A model generated the notes under the pieces. It ran no database searches and had not been told where the DNA came from. It was given only the letters and a program-made list of their open reading frames with translations. Positions 1 through 13,900 of a DNA stretch of 64,000 bases are shown here, piece after piece (within the stretch, counting starts at the first letter, position 1; each line of letters starts with the position of its first letter). The stretch is from Silene noctiflora (lineage: Eukaryota; Streptophyta; Magnoliopsida; Caryophyllales; Caryophyllaceae): contig VHZZ01000051.1 in assembly GCA_009801015.1 (NCBI GenBank), positions 137,183 to 201,182 of the forward strand. Reading direction: 5' to 3'. The position numbers were made by a program, and so were the translations under genes.

Positions 1-797
1 CACAATGGGGTTTAATTACACTTTTGATCATAGTTATGGGGCTTGATTGCTACATATGAAACTTAAGGGGCCTAATTTCACCATTGACCAAAGTTAAGGG
101 GGCAAATTGCCACTTTCCCGCTTCTGATTGGGATGAAGATGGGTAATGTCTTTGAGATGATTGAAAGTTTGAGACACACTGCTAGTGTTTGTCTTCTTTC
201 ATGTGCCTGGTAAGGGATGACTGAATTACTTGGAAGTTGAAATGATAGTCATTGTGGCCTTTTAAGCCTCGTCTCATTTAGTCTTGATCTGGTTTTCCTC
301 TTGAGGCTAAATATGTTATTAAGTCTAGGAAGAGAAGGATACCTATCCTCTCAAGTTCTCAAAACCAAGGCCCTATTACTAAGTTAAGTGGAGATGTTGG
401 GTGGATTTAGAAGAATCGCAATCTCTCGGAGTGTTACAACCCCACCCCACCTTAAAAATGCAATCCAAGGAAGGCGATTTGTAACTGTCTGACGCACCAT
501 CAAAGCATATAACCTATTAAGATGAATTACCCTCTCTTGGCCCATATGTCCTCTCTCAAGTCGGGGGAAAACCCTTTTAGTAAGGTAGGTGGGTATCTCT
601 TCTAAACTTGTGGGATAATCATTCAGGAGTTGTGGTTTGTGTGTGTTGAATTGGAATTGGGAATAAAAGCAACCTTTTATTTTTCTAATATGCTTGGTGC
701 AACTCTCCCTGACTTTCCAAAGTGGGGATATGTGTGTGTGCGTGTGTGTTCTACTGTTCTGTCTTTCTGTGCTCTTAAAGGGTGTTTTTTTTCACAG
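1..797 (+). other. MDN1 intron at window start, with degenerate short repeats
   Basis: No exon could be supported before 798, where an acceptor (TTTTTTCACAG) opens a conserved midasin segment. Bases 1-115 hold about four loose units of 29-31 bases, each starting GGGG and containing TAATT or GATTG followed by CAC or CTAC. A TG-rich microsatellite lies at 728-748. The rest shows nothing recognisable. Confidence 0.6.
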
Positions 798-3700
798 TGG
801 TACAATCAGCTACAAACAGGCAGAACCCTAACTGTGAGGGACCTTCTTGCCTGGTTAGATTTTGTTTTGAACACGATGAAGTGCTTGCAGCCTGATTTTG
901 CATTCCTTCATGGGGCATTCCTCGTTTTGCTAGATGGATTAAGCTTGGGTATGTGCCTTTTGTTTTTATGCTGCGGTTGAGATCTTTCACCAAACTTACT
1001 TCTACTCCTAATTATCAGTCAGCTGTTTCTAGCAAAGGACTAACTTTTGTATTACTCTCATAAGACGATTTATTATTAACTGACTGGGGTTATTATCCCC
1101 TATCACTCCCTTGAAAGGAGTTTTTTTCCTATCTACATTTGCTAGTTATTATTATGCATATAAAGTATATTTTCTGGTTATAGCTTGTTAAGGATGTTAA
1201 AGGTCTTTCTACATAATTCAGATCTTGTTATACATCTGCTGGCATTTTTTCAGAATGCTTTCCGGTTTAGTCAGTATTTTACTTATAAACAATCGTGTTT
1301 TATGTAATTTTCAAATCGTCCACCTTTAAAGTTCACCTCTCTTTGGGTACTTGAAGGAGCTTAATAATACGTGGTTGAAACTTGAAAACGCTAGCGGAAA
1401 TAAGATGTGGGATCACAACACATAATGACCACAAATAATATACAGAGGAAGAATGATTCTGGTGTAGGAACTTCAAATACGGACAACCCAATTTTTAAGG
1501 TGGACAGAAAGAGTATGTCTTTTGCCCCTTGCAATTTATTTTATAATTTTGTTTTTTCTATTTTTCCAGGCACGAGTATATCAAAGAGTGAAGCCACTGA
1601 ACTAAGAGAGAAAAGTCTTGCCTATCTAGTGAAGCAACTCAAGGTTTTCTTTTCAGCTAGATACACTGATTCCTATTGTCCTTGTAGCTTTCTTGTTTCT
1701 GTTTCTAGATTGGTTATAAATGCCTTGAAACCCAGTTTTCCAAAAGATTTGGTGTTGCATAGTAAGTTAGTAACTCAGTTTGAGACCTCTTTCTTTTTTA
1801 TGCTCTTTATGTTGAGTTGTTCATACACTTATAGGCTATAGCTTCATTAGAAGTTCTAACTTGAAAACTCTTATTATTTGAAAGGAGATGTGGGACAACC
1901 ACAATATTTTATTCAGTTAGTCGCGAGACATTTTTGCCGCATATTGGCATCACTAAGATTTTTCTAGACATGTAAGTGGCCACTAGATAGAACACTTAGT
2001 GCCAAGTGTGAGTTGTTTTGTGCACTTTGCTACTTGTGATTCTTGCTTATTCAGTTTCTTATGTGTGTATTGTAACAGGGCCAGGATTCTTCCGTGGATG
2101 AATCAAATCTGTCTCTGATGGAAAATTATGGTTGGGCAGAGATCACCACAACTACACCTTCTTCAGTGCATGACGAGATGCAATGTGATAATCTTTTTGG
2201 TATTAATCCTTTTTATATTGAGAAAGGTAACCATTATGAATCTCTGTTGGCTTTAAATGTGCTAGTTATATGACATTGTTCAATCAACTTTATGGGACTA
2301 TGCGCTTGGTCTTTTTTTGTCTCTCAATGATAATGGATACTGGATGTTTGGGAGATGCCCTAGTTCATGGTTACACTTCTATGTAGGCTGTGCACCCTTT
2401 GACCAGAAGGGTTTCGAGTTCTTGGCTCCTACAACTAGCAGAAATGTCATGCGGGTCTTGCGTGCTATGCAACTACGAAAGCCTGGTTTGTTTAGTTTTT
2501 CTTTTAATGTTAGCTTTTTTTTACCTGGTATATTATTTTTTTTTCTTATTGGGTCTAATGGCTTTCAAATCTCTAGTATTATTGGAGGGTAGCCCTGGAG
2601 TTGGGAAAACAAGTCTAATCTCGGCCATTGGGAAGTATTCTGGACACAATGTAGTCCGAATCAACCTATCTGATCAGGTCATAATCTTTCACCTTTTGCC
2701 ATCCATTTGTGTTTTTGAATTGTTATTTTTTTGTCTCCTGTAGGTTTGTAGGTGTTATGTGTTGTTTTATAGTTAATTTTGCATTAATTTTCATGTAGTC
2801 GTTGAATTTCTGCAGACTGACATCATGGATCTTCTGGGCTCAGACTTGCCTATCGAGAGCGAGGAAGGTCTGCAATTTGCTTGGTCTGATGGTATTTTAC
2901 TTCAGGTAAACAAACCACCATCTTCCTTCTTTTTTTGTTAAAGCTTGTAATGCTTACTTCTGTTGTCTGGCTGTGCAGGCTCTGAAAGAGGGATCTTGGG
3001 TCTTGCTGGATGAGATCAACTTGGCTCAGCAATCTGTTTTAGAGGCATCTATCACTCTCTGAATTTGTTACTTCATGTGTTTCACTATTTATTTCACGCA
3101 CATCCTATTCAATGCTGTTTCATCAACTCTATTCTGGCATTCATTGTACAGGGGTTAAATGCTATACTAGACCATAGAGCCGAGGTTTTTATTCCAGAGC
3201 TGGGCCGTTCCTTTAAGTGCCCATCATCTTTTAGAGTCTTTGCCTGTCAAAATCCTACTCATCAGGGCGGCGGGAGAAAAGGTCTTCCGAAATCATTTCT
3301 AAATCGATTTACCAAGGTATTTGTTTAATTGTTTATGCTTACTGTCTCTTCAGACTTTTTTGTTGGCTCATTTCTTATCAGTTATCACTGAGACAGTCAT
3401 GAAGGAAACTACTGTGCCTTAAACCTCCCATCTTTCTTCTTAAATCAGGTCTATGTAGATGAATTAAGCGAAAAGGATTACCATTTCATATGTCGCTCCC
3501 TCTTTCCAGCAATCCCTGAGTCCACACTATCCAAGTTGATTTTGTTTAACAAGAGGTTATATGAGGACACAATGCTACATCGCAAGTTCGCTGTAGAGGG
3601 CTCTCCATGGGAGTTCAATCTCCGTGATGTGATTCGCTCCTGTCAGATAATTGAATGTATGCATATTCCCATTTTAATATATTGTTCTATTTATCTTCCT

Positions 3701-6700
3701 TCGGAAACAGCCTCTTTGTGTTGCTAACACAAGGGTAAGGGCGTAAGGCCGTGTACATCCGACCCCCCTTGCCCCGCAATTGCAGGAGTTGTTGTTAGCT
3801 TCCCTTTTCTCAACTTTTCATTTAAGAAAAAGAAAACTATTTTAACATGTTTATCTATTTCTTAGCTTTATTTGTATATTGACGATCGTATATTCGTATT
3901 TTCCATCTGTATATTTTCTTTATTCATATATTACTTTTCATGGCATTGGCGGGTTCAATTGAGGATTCATGTTAGCCGACCCCAAATCAATATGGGAGAA
4001 GGGCGTGTCGTGTTATGTTTAACTTTCTCTCTAAACTGTTTCATACTACAGGTGCCTCAGTAAATCGGAAGAACGATTGTTTCTTGAATGTTATCTATGT
4101 GCAGAGGATGCGCACCATGAAAGACCGAAGGGAGGTACTGCGGTTGTATGAACAAGTTTTCGGAACAAAACCTTATATAAACCCCTACCCTCGCGTGGAG
4201 TTGGATGATAATTTCCTACGTGTAGGAAGTGCAAGCATTAAGAGGAACCATATGCAGTCCATTAAGACTATTGGCAGTGAGCTAAAGATTCTACCAGGAT
4301 TCCGAAATTCCCTGGAAGCTGCTGTACAATGTATTATGCAGCAATGGCTGTGCATCTTGGTTGGGCCCACAGCGTCCGGCAAGACATCAATGATAAGGCT
4401 GCTTGCTCACCTAACTGGAAATGTGCTGAATGAAATAAATCTGTCATCCTCGACTGATATATCTGAGTTACTTGGGTCTTTTGAGCAATACAATGCCTAC
4501 AGAAATTTTAGTTCGATTGTCAATCAAGTTGAAGGTTTTGTGAATGAATATTGCAACTTGCAGTTAGATTCCTCAGCTGACAAGTTACTGGGAGAGCGAA
4601 GTGATTTGATCACTAAATGGCTCCACTTTTCATCTAACGCACACTATGGTCATATGTCGAGGTCTGATAATGGCGGCGACGGAAATTGGCAAGAATCTCT
4701 ATCGCTGCTGGCTGAGATTATTGAACTTTTAATGTCAGTTTTACCGAGTCATATGTCATCTACTTCTTGGGGTTTGGAGGACCTGTCTAAAATTTTGCAA
4801 AAAGTTCATCAGCTGCAGGCAATTGAAAACAGACAGCCAGCTCCGGTGAAATTTGAATGGGCTGCTGGAATGCTGATAAAAGCAATTGAGAATGGAGAAT
4901 GGATTGTGTTGGAGGACGCTAATCTCTGCAATCCAACGGTATTTCATTCATTTTGATTTCAAGGCCTAGGCGTCACCCTTTTTATGTCCATTGAGAAACA
5001 CACTCCCTTATAAAAGAAATATTAGCAAGGCCTTCATTTAAAAATATATCAAATAGAAGTTTTGTTTACAAGTTTTCAGTATTGTTTTTCCTTGCTTCTA
5101 CGTTTTGTTTTTATATAGTGGGTTTCACTCAATTCCTGATTACGGTTTCTGTATAACATATTTGTTGTAGGTTCTCGACCGCATCAATTCTTTAGCTGAA
5201 TCAAATGGGTCAATTACTGTGAATGAATGTGGGAACATTGATGGGAAACCTTTAGTTCTCTTTCCCCATCCTAATTTTAGGATGTTTCTTACAGTTAACC
5301 CAAGCCGTGGCAATGTTTCCCGGGCCATGAGAAACAGGGGGATTGAAATTGTTATGATGCAACCACATTGGCTGCTTGACACAAATGATGAGGAGAAGAT
5401 CCAGGAACTTGAATTAGACGACGTTAAGATGTTTCTTGCTTTGTCCAACGTTCCTANNNNNNNNNNNNNNNNNNNNNNNNNNNNNNNNNNNNNNNNNNNN
5501 NNNNNNNNNNNNNNNNNNNNNNNNNNNNNNNNNNNNNNNNNNNNNNNNNNNNNNNNNNNNNNNNNNNNNNNNNNNNNNNNNNNNNNNNNNNNNNNNNNNN
5601 NNNNNNNNNNNNNNNNNNNNNNNNNNNNNNNNNNNNNNNNNNNNNNNNNNNNNNNNNNNNNNNNNNNNNNNNNNNNNNNNNNNNNNNNNNNNNNNNNNNN
5701 NNNNNNNNNNNNNNNNNNNNNNNNNNNNNNNNNNNNNNNNNNNNNNNNNNNNNNNNNNNNNNNNNNNNNNNNNNNNNNNNNNNNNNNNNNNNNNNNNNNN
5801 NNNNNNNNNNNNNNNNNNNNNNNNNNNNNNNNNNNNNNNNNNNNNNNNNNNNNNNNNNNNNNNNNNNNNNNNNNNNNNNNNNNNNNNNNNNNNNNNNNNN
5901 NNNNNNNNNNNNNNNNNNNNNNNNNNNNNNNNNNNNNNNNNNNNNNNNNNNNNNNNNNNNNNNNNNNNNNNNNNNNNNNNNNNNNNNNNNNNNNNNNNNN
6001 NNNNNNNNNNNNNNNNNNNNNNNNNNNNNNNNNNNNNNNNNNNNNNNNNNNNNNNNNNNNNNNNNNNNNNNNNNNNNNNNNNNNNNNNNNNNTAAATCTC
6101 CTTTGGTTTAGCTGGTTTAATATTCAATTGCAACCCTTCTGTAAGCTGTTTGGTTCTGTGGAGGGTTTGCTCAAAAGAGAACTAGAACATCCAATTTGGA
6201 AATGCATCTTTCAGATACGTGATGAGGTTGTTTGTCATAGAAATATGGATGTTGACTTGCGTTCAATGCCATTGCTTGATTTGGAGTCGGTTGATGTTCT
6301 GGAAAGAGTATCGATATCTTGTGCGAAACGTCTTTCAAATGCTATTAGAAGTGTTGTATTATTAAGAGCAAGCTTACATCAATGGAGTCGTGAGGTCAAT
6401 TGCACCGACAAAGATTTGAAAGCTTTGCTTCAGTCTTTGCAGAAGCTGGAAGAAGAAGTGCTTGCTGTGATGATTGAATCCCCAATTTTTGATAGTCTAC
6501 ATCAGACCTATATCGATCTTCTTGAAGTGCACATATTTCTTTGGAATGCTGTTTCATCTTCACAGTTTGAATCTCTGCTAGTTTATTGGCGTGCATTGAT
6601 CAAGATTGTGCTTAAATTGAGAATACTTTTCCCAGCTGCAATAGAGAATGTGTGGGTACGTTCGATACTTCCATATGCTTAACGTTTCAGATACCCCGCA

Positions 6701-9700
6701 CTATAAAGTCGGAGTGAGGCTCGGAAACGAATTCTTTTATACTCTACTAATCAAGATTGTGCTTAAGTTAGTTCTCTATTAATCTTGCCATGATACTCTA
6801 ATATGCATGATATTAAATATCTACCGTGACACATATGGGCGGTATTAAGTATCGACTGTGACCGGATTATTAAGGTTGAACTGTTGAAGGTTATATTCTG
6901 AGGCAGTATTTATCTGATTTATAGCACAATACTGTGAGTCCGTGACAAACGGTTCTGTGATCCTCAAACCGAGATCCAGTACCATGCTAATGTGTAGTGG
7001 TTTCAAAAGCAGTATTATTCAGTCAATATAGTCCATTTGATTTACTCCCCTAACTAAAGCTTAATTTATGTATTAATTATGCAGAATAATATTGGCATCA
7101 TGTCAACCAATCTAAGTCGAAGACTACCTTATTCATTGAGCTCTGAGAAGTCCTTGTTATGGGCATATGGCGGACATCCTTCATTGCCCCAATCTGCTGA
7201 TGTATTCTACAAATTACAGCAATTTGGTGCCTTTGCCAAGCTAGTCTGGCCTAGTAAAATTATTTCCACGAATCAGAGTAAGTATGCTTTGTATATATAT
7301 TAGTTGTAATAAAAGTTGCAAGCGTTCATTTTGCTGAAAACATTGATGTTTGCAGTTGATCTTCTCATTTCTGGGATTGCAACGTCAACCAAGCCAGAGC
7401 TTCGGTTTCTTGCAATGCAAGGTGAGACGCAAGCCTCCGTTATCTATCTTTGTTTCTTGTTAGACTTGTATGCCTTTGAATTGTATAGTCGATTCTTTTT
7501 AAGTTGGCATTCACTTTTGAAAAGCAGTTTCTGGGTTCACTATGATATGTTGGCATCTGTTGTACACATGCATCAAGATCTTTTTTTGAATTGTTATTCC
7601 TGAAATGAGTTCAATTTTGGAGCTATGATTAGTTGCGTGGTGCTAGTACATCGTATACAGGCCATCTCTTCATTGGTTGGTTACTGCTAAGATCTACTTT
7701 TATCGCTTCGTTGAACTTAGCAAACTTTTATCATAATAAAGTATGAATGATTGAAGAGAATTGCGAAGGTGACTGTACCTTTTACTGATCAAAACTCTTG
7801 GCTGGCAACTAATTTAAATGTTTGTCATAATAGATATGTTTAAAATCATCAGTTAGTGTGAAGCTGAAATATGAATTTAAGCTTCATTAATTTGATATAT
7901 ATATCTGGTGAATGATGTACAACTACTGTCCCAAACAATGAACTAGATTTTTTTAGAGTGGGTTATGCTCTTTCATGGACAACATTTACTCAATCATGGA
8001 CACATTTTCCACAATTGCCCCTCTCATATTTTCACCCACCCTTCCACCCTTTCAAAAAAAAAATACATTAAATCACAAATCCCAAACCTCCATCACCACC
8101 ACCTGCTGCCGCCACCCACTACCACCGCCCCTTCCCTCGCCGGACAACCACTGCCACCCGTCTCTACCTCGCTGGAGCCTCACCCACCGCCTTACTGTCA
8201 GCCCTCACTGTTCTGCTCCCTTCCGCCACCTCTCTCTCTTGACGCCCCTCCCTTGTCGCCCACCCCCGTGCCACCACCGCCCACCAGCAGTCGCATATTC
8301 CCCCGCACCACCACGACCTCTTGCCTACCACCACCCTTCCTCACAAACCCTAATTAAAAAAAGAATCAGAATCCTAATCGGAAAATATATCATGTAAATC
8401 AATTTAATTCAAACATTAAAGTAGTTTACGGATAAAATGAATATGATGATTGAGATCAATAATTGTAAATTGCGGGAGGAGTTTGATTATGTTTTTGGGA
8501 GGAGAAGAGGGATTTTTTTTTTCTCTTTGTTAAGGGAAGGGTAAAGTTTGGAAATATTATGGAAAAGTGTCCATGATTAAGTACATTGTGTCCATGAACG
8601 AGCAACTACGAAGAAATATTATGGATTTAGTGTTTGCTTATTTTAAATAAAAAAGATAAAAATGGTCCATGTTCAGTTTTGTAGCGTGTTATTAAAATTT
8701 AAATTTTTGTGTGGGCTCGCATATTTTTATTGTTTGATCACCCTTTCCACATAATATTTTTCTGGGTATCCATTGCATTTAGAGCTCACAAATACTCAAT
8801 ACTTCTCTTGGGATGTAGGTGTTTACATGACATCTTGTCTCGACAGAAGGGTGGAAAATGTTGCAGAGCGCCTCGAGGAAATGTATCTGGTACACATAAT
8901 CATATTGGACTTTTTAAGGGAGAAATCAGTATTATTGTTTTATCTAAAGTTATTTCTCTTTTGTGAAGATGTTATTGAATAGATACGAAAGTGAGAAGAA
9001 CAAATTAGAGATGAATGCCGCTTCTCCATCAACCGCATATGCTCTTGCTGCTTCTGAATGCTGTACTATTATTCCGGAAGTAATGTGCAACATGTCTGGT
9101 TTTGAGACTTGGATTGAAAGTATTCCAATTGCTGATGACACAAGCCTTTTACTAGATTTGTTATTGCTCGAAGATCTTTCAGAAATTGTCCTTGCTGATA
9201 GAAGCGACATGGAGCTGGTAAGATTAATTAGTTTCACCATTTGGAATACAGTGCCCGTTTTATTCTTCAACTGACTTATTAGTGTCCCTTGAAGTATTCT
9301 TCATGTCCATGTAGCATGGAAATTGACACTTGTCTTCCTACATATATTTATTGAGATTGTATTAAAATAGCAAGGCAAGATAGTTAGCTACCATGTCGAG
9401 ATTAATTAGAATGTCTGTTTCTCATATTGGGATCATAGAATTATTTGCATGGTCGACAGTTCTCTTTCATTTTATTTACCGACGCTGGGACTTCTATGTT
9501 TGGCTAGGTTTTTCGAACATATGGTATCTCACCATATCTTGCCGTTAGATACTTCTCCCGAGTTGTGTATTCTTAGCTGTCTTTAGCCGATGAGGCTTTT
9601 TCTTTTTTATGGTTTCAAGTGCTCTTTTATGCTTATTTCTAGCTGTTTGTTGGCTATTATTAGAGCACGTTTCTTGATATGCACTATCATTGAAGACCAA

Positions 9701-10935
9701 CTTCTATTTTATGTCGGGTCGTCTAACCTATAATCTTTTGTTGCGAATCACAGCTTCTATCCGGGTTGAATGAGCGTCTAAAATATTCTTGTGAATACTC
9801 AATAAAGTATTCTTCGAGAACACCTCTAGACTTTGTACCTCATCAGGAAATGGTTTGGACAGTTGACGCGTGGTCAGAGATTCCTGAAGGTAAAGTGTGT
9901 TTATTTGACATATTAGTATCCTGTAGAAGTCTTAATCTAAAAAAATTGTTCCATTTTTGATGCAGCTAGTTCAAAGGTTGTCAGCTCTGTTCATGCTATG
10001 TGGTGCAACTGGCATTCCTCCTTGTGGAACTGCCAATATGCCTTTAATAAGGTATGCTTGTTTCATTCCAGTAAAGCAGTGGTAAATACATGTGTATTGC
10101 TAGCTTAATTGTGTGTCTTTCAGCTTGAACAAAATTATCCACTCTTTGTTCAGGAGCCTTCTGGGAGAACTGCTTTTGAGTTTGTGCTTCCCGGTATAAT
10201 TGTCAAGCCTGTTAAAACGAAGACTGTTCACCTTACTATGTAAGAGATACGCAGAGAAGCCTTACTTCCTATGTTTTTTTTTGGTTTGCCCGATATAAGG
10301 TCATGTTTGTTTGTTAATTTTTTCATGGCTTTTGTATAATTTTGGTCATTCCTGAATGAAAAAAGCTGTATATCCTGTGCTGGATGATTCAACGCTTTTG
10401 AGCTTAAGCTTCATTCTGTCAAACATATTTTTTTTAGCCCAACTTTTCCTTCATTTTCTGAGCTTTTTAAAGTTTATAAGTCACATTTTAAATTTTTGCC
10501 GCCAAAACTCAAATTTTACTCGGCTTATATGTAATGTTTTTGAGTTATATTGTAATTTTTTAAGTTTAATGTTTAAGTGAATGAACTCAGAAACTTTAAA
10601 ACAAAACTCGAAAACTTTATTATAATGCTCAAAAACTACAAAACTGGTGGTAGTACATCAGATGTATAATCCACTTACAGCTTTTCCTTACAAAAACCCT
10701 GCCAGGGTTATCATTTGTTAGGGGTTGATGTGGTATCACATTTATAGATATTATGTTCTGCAGGAAGAAGGCATTTGTGATGAAGGATTACCATTTACAT
10801 CGTTTGAAGCTTAGGGTTGCTTCATTACATATTCTGCGTGGCGTTTGTCCTAGTAAAGATTTACATTACTCTCTTTTACATGCTGCTCGTTCATTGTTTC
10901 AGCAGGTATGCTCGTGTATTTTCCAAAGCGTTTAG

Positions 10936-10983
<48 letters not shown>

Positions 10984-13900
10984 CGTACCCTTTGCTTTCA
11001 GATTATATCTGCCCACAGAAAGTCCTTCACTACCGCAGACTTTGTCGCCATCAGTTCAGGTTTTGCGTCCCTTCGAAAGAATGACACTAAGGTAGTTTGC
11101 TCTAGCTTCTTAAGTTATAATTTTGGTTCTTATGAACTATAGACGTCCAATATGTTACTTTGCATTTTGGTAATGTTACGTGTGTCTGACACTGGAACAC
11201 GAAAACTTCCATAAAGAGTCATATCCATCGCTCTGTACTGTGTCGCGTCCGACACTTGCAGTCGAGTTGAATTTACATATCATGCACTTGAGAAAGGTTT
11301 CATATTGTTTATTTGATATACTTTGCAGGAAGTCGATGTTGAAGCTTTGGTTTCACTTCTTTCGTCATCGAGGCATAACAGATTCCGCTCCCTCGTAGAA
11401 CCATTCATTGAACCACTAGTCAAAGAAGTTTATAATACAGGCTCTTCAGATGGTAATATTGGTATATATTGTTTGTGTTAGTACTTGTCCATGCTTACAG
11501 GAATTTTAACTTTTGGCTTCTTTTTTAGATTTATTGCTTCGGATTAGCTTTGCTTGGCTGAGACTTGGAGGACTACGGTTTCACCTTCTACTTGCTTGTG
11601 ATGAGCTTGATCCAGCTTTAAAATATAGTTCCAAGTATCAGAAACTAGTAGAAAAATGTGATTCGCTTTCCCTTGAAATTGAGGTATTGATAATTTTGTT
11701 AGTGCCAGAATGTAATGCTTTGTGGAAAATTGGGTGTTCTACTTTTTTATGTTTATATATGGCTCTTTTTTTAATATTTTCAGGTCAGACAGCATTGTGA
11801 TTATTTGGCGGGTTCACATTCTTCAAGAAAATCTGATGAAGAAAAAGCAAGGTTATTGGAAAAATATGAACTTGAGCGCAAACGTTTGCAGAAAAAGGTA
11901 TAGGAAAATCTGTTAATTTCCTTGTCACTTGATGGAACTTTGTCGTTATATCTCTTTATTTCCGCTACGTGTCAGAGATTTGTGATATATGCCAAACAGA
12001 TGTGTAATTGTTTTTTTTGTAAGTACTCCTTTGTCATTCAGCAATGTTAAATCCACTTTCTCTTTTTTGCCTTTTTTCGTTAAGAAATTGCAAACCTTGC
12101 ACAATGATTCGAAAAGACTCACAAACCGGTTTGCGCTTATTATTGTAATATAGCAGTCGGTTTTCATTACAGCCTTACGGGTCATCTTGAAACGAAGTCT
12201 CTTTGTTATAAGATTTATAAGCACATGGGATGGTTGCATATGTCCAACCCTCTTACCTTGCCATAGACGATCTGAAGCTAATTTTAGAGGTGTACAAGAG
12301 TTTTTGAAGGATTTCCTATTTCTTACATCATAGCTCTTTGCTAACTGAGTGAACTTACATATACAGATTGTGTTTCGTTCGGATCCTGGAAAATTTTTCA
12401 AGTTGAAAGAGGAGTGTAGAGAGTTCTCTGAGAATGTCGAGCTAGGCTTAAAGCTTCTTCAGGAGACTAATATGACGTTGCCATCACTTATTAGTCGAGC
12501 TAGTAACTGGCAGGTATGTCTTTCTGTCCCTCCCTGTTATAACCTTCCCCTCTACTTCTTTGGAGTAATGATCTTAAGTTACAAAAGTGACACTAGTTCG
12601 CATGGTTCGCTAACTGTAGAAATAGACCTTGTAAACATATTCAGGTTGGTATGGTTCCGGCAGGGTCATTTCAGGTATTTTGCCATTCGGTCCGAATCAA
12701 GTCAATTTAGGTTCAAAGTCATATTCTTGTTATTCTGTTTAAGTAGGGGTTAGGTCTGGTCAGTTCAGATTGGTCATTTTTGCCATGTCGCGTATGATCA
12801 GACAGTTCAATTGAGCCTTAAATGGTGGCTAGTTTTCTTTGGGTGTTTTTTAAATTGTAGGTTGAAGATTGGTTTTAAATGAGTATAGAAGTATAGGCCA
12901 GAAAAAATTCTGAATGTTGTGTTGTTCTACTTAGGTCACAGCAAACCAGTTTGTGGGCCGGTTATCCGAGGAGTATGGTAGTTATGTCGATATTATCCAG
13001 CCCATACAAGTTGCAGTGTACGAAATGAAACTAGGCATGTCATTGCTCTTAACAAATGCCCTGGAGAAGGATTTTCTTGGAAGAATACAAGGAAGCAATA
13101 TTCATTGTATTATGGTATGGGTGCCTTTCCACCAGCATTTTAAATTTATTGTATGCCATGTCATTTCTCATTGTCTATTATCTAATTTATGTAATGTATT
13201 GCAGGATGCTATTTATTCATTCATGAGATTCCCCCACAAGTATCCTTTTGAGAGACACATACAGCTTGACGTGCTTTCTCCCAAATATCCCATGTATACC
13301 ATTGATTTATCTTTGTCTATTTGGAGGGAGAAGATGGAATTATTGAAGAAGCTTATCACTTCAACTGAAAAAGTTGATGGGGGTGAAAAGGTTAGTATCA
13401 AGTTTGTCAAGGACTTGAAAAATATTGGCTCAAATCTGGGTTACCGAATCCGCCAAGTCTCAGCAAATTGCTTGTTGTTTCATATATTCTATCATGGTGC
13501 AAGATTGTTTAATTGCATGCTCAGGCATATTCGTATCGATTATGCTACATTGGTTCGAATATTGACTGATTGTATGTTGTTACAGGTTTCATCTTTTGAA
13601 GCCGAAGCTTCTTTATATGATTGCATGCTCAGGCATGTTGTGTATACTGTCGCCAGTACCAAAACATTGGATAATGCATCTTTCAGGGTAAGGATTTATT
13701 TTCTGGGAGTTCTTTGATTCTTCACCTTTGGTGAGGATCTTTTGACTGGAGTTTTTCCTAACACTCACTTTGCTACAATGTTTTGTGCATCAGATAATTG
13801 ATAATGTTTTCAATTTCTTTACGAGCTGTTGGAAAGATGTGAAAGTTCTTGAAGAAACTAAAAGGGACAATGAAGCTCAGTTGTACAAATTCAAACCTCG

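Noticed and set aside
1407-1841. 144-codon frame covering MDN1 exon 1570-1643
   Set aside because: Only the middle 74 bases encode midasin; the rest is intron read-through.
5414-6133. Reading frames spanning the first N run on both strands
   Set aside because: Openness is an artefact of N; only the plus frame of MDN1 is supported by the flanks.
7965-8397. Two overlapping Pro/His/Ser-rich reading frames of 130-140 codons
   Set aside because: They lie in the CCACC-rich core of the TIR element within an MDN1 intron, are pure low complexity and overlap in two frames.
13503-13640. ATTGCATGCTCAGGCAT present in an MDN1 intron and again in the next exon
   Set aside because: The shared string is only about 17-20 bases and no wider alignment was seen; likely a small local duplication without consequence.
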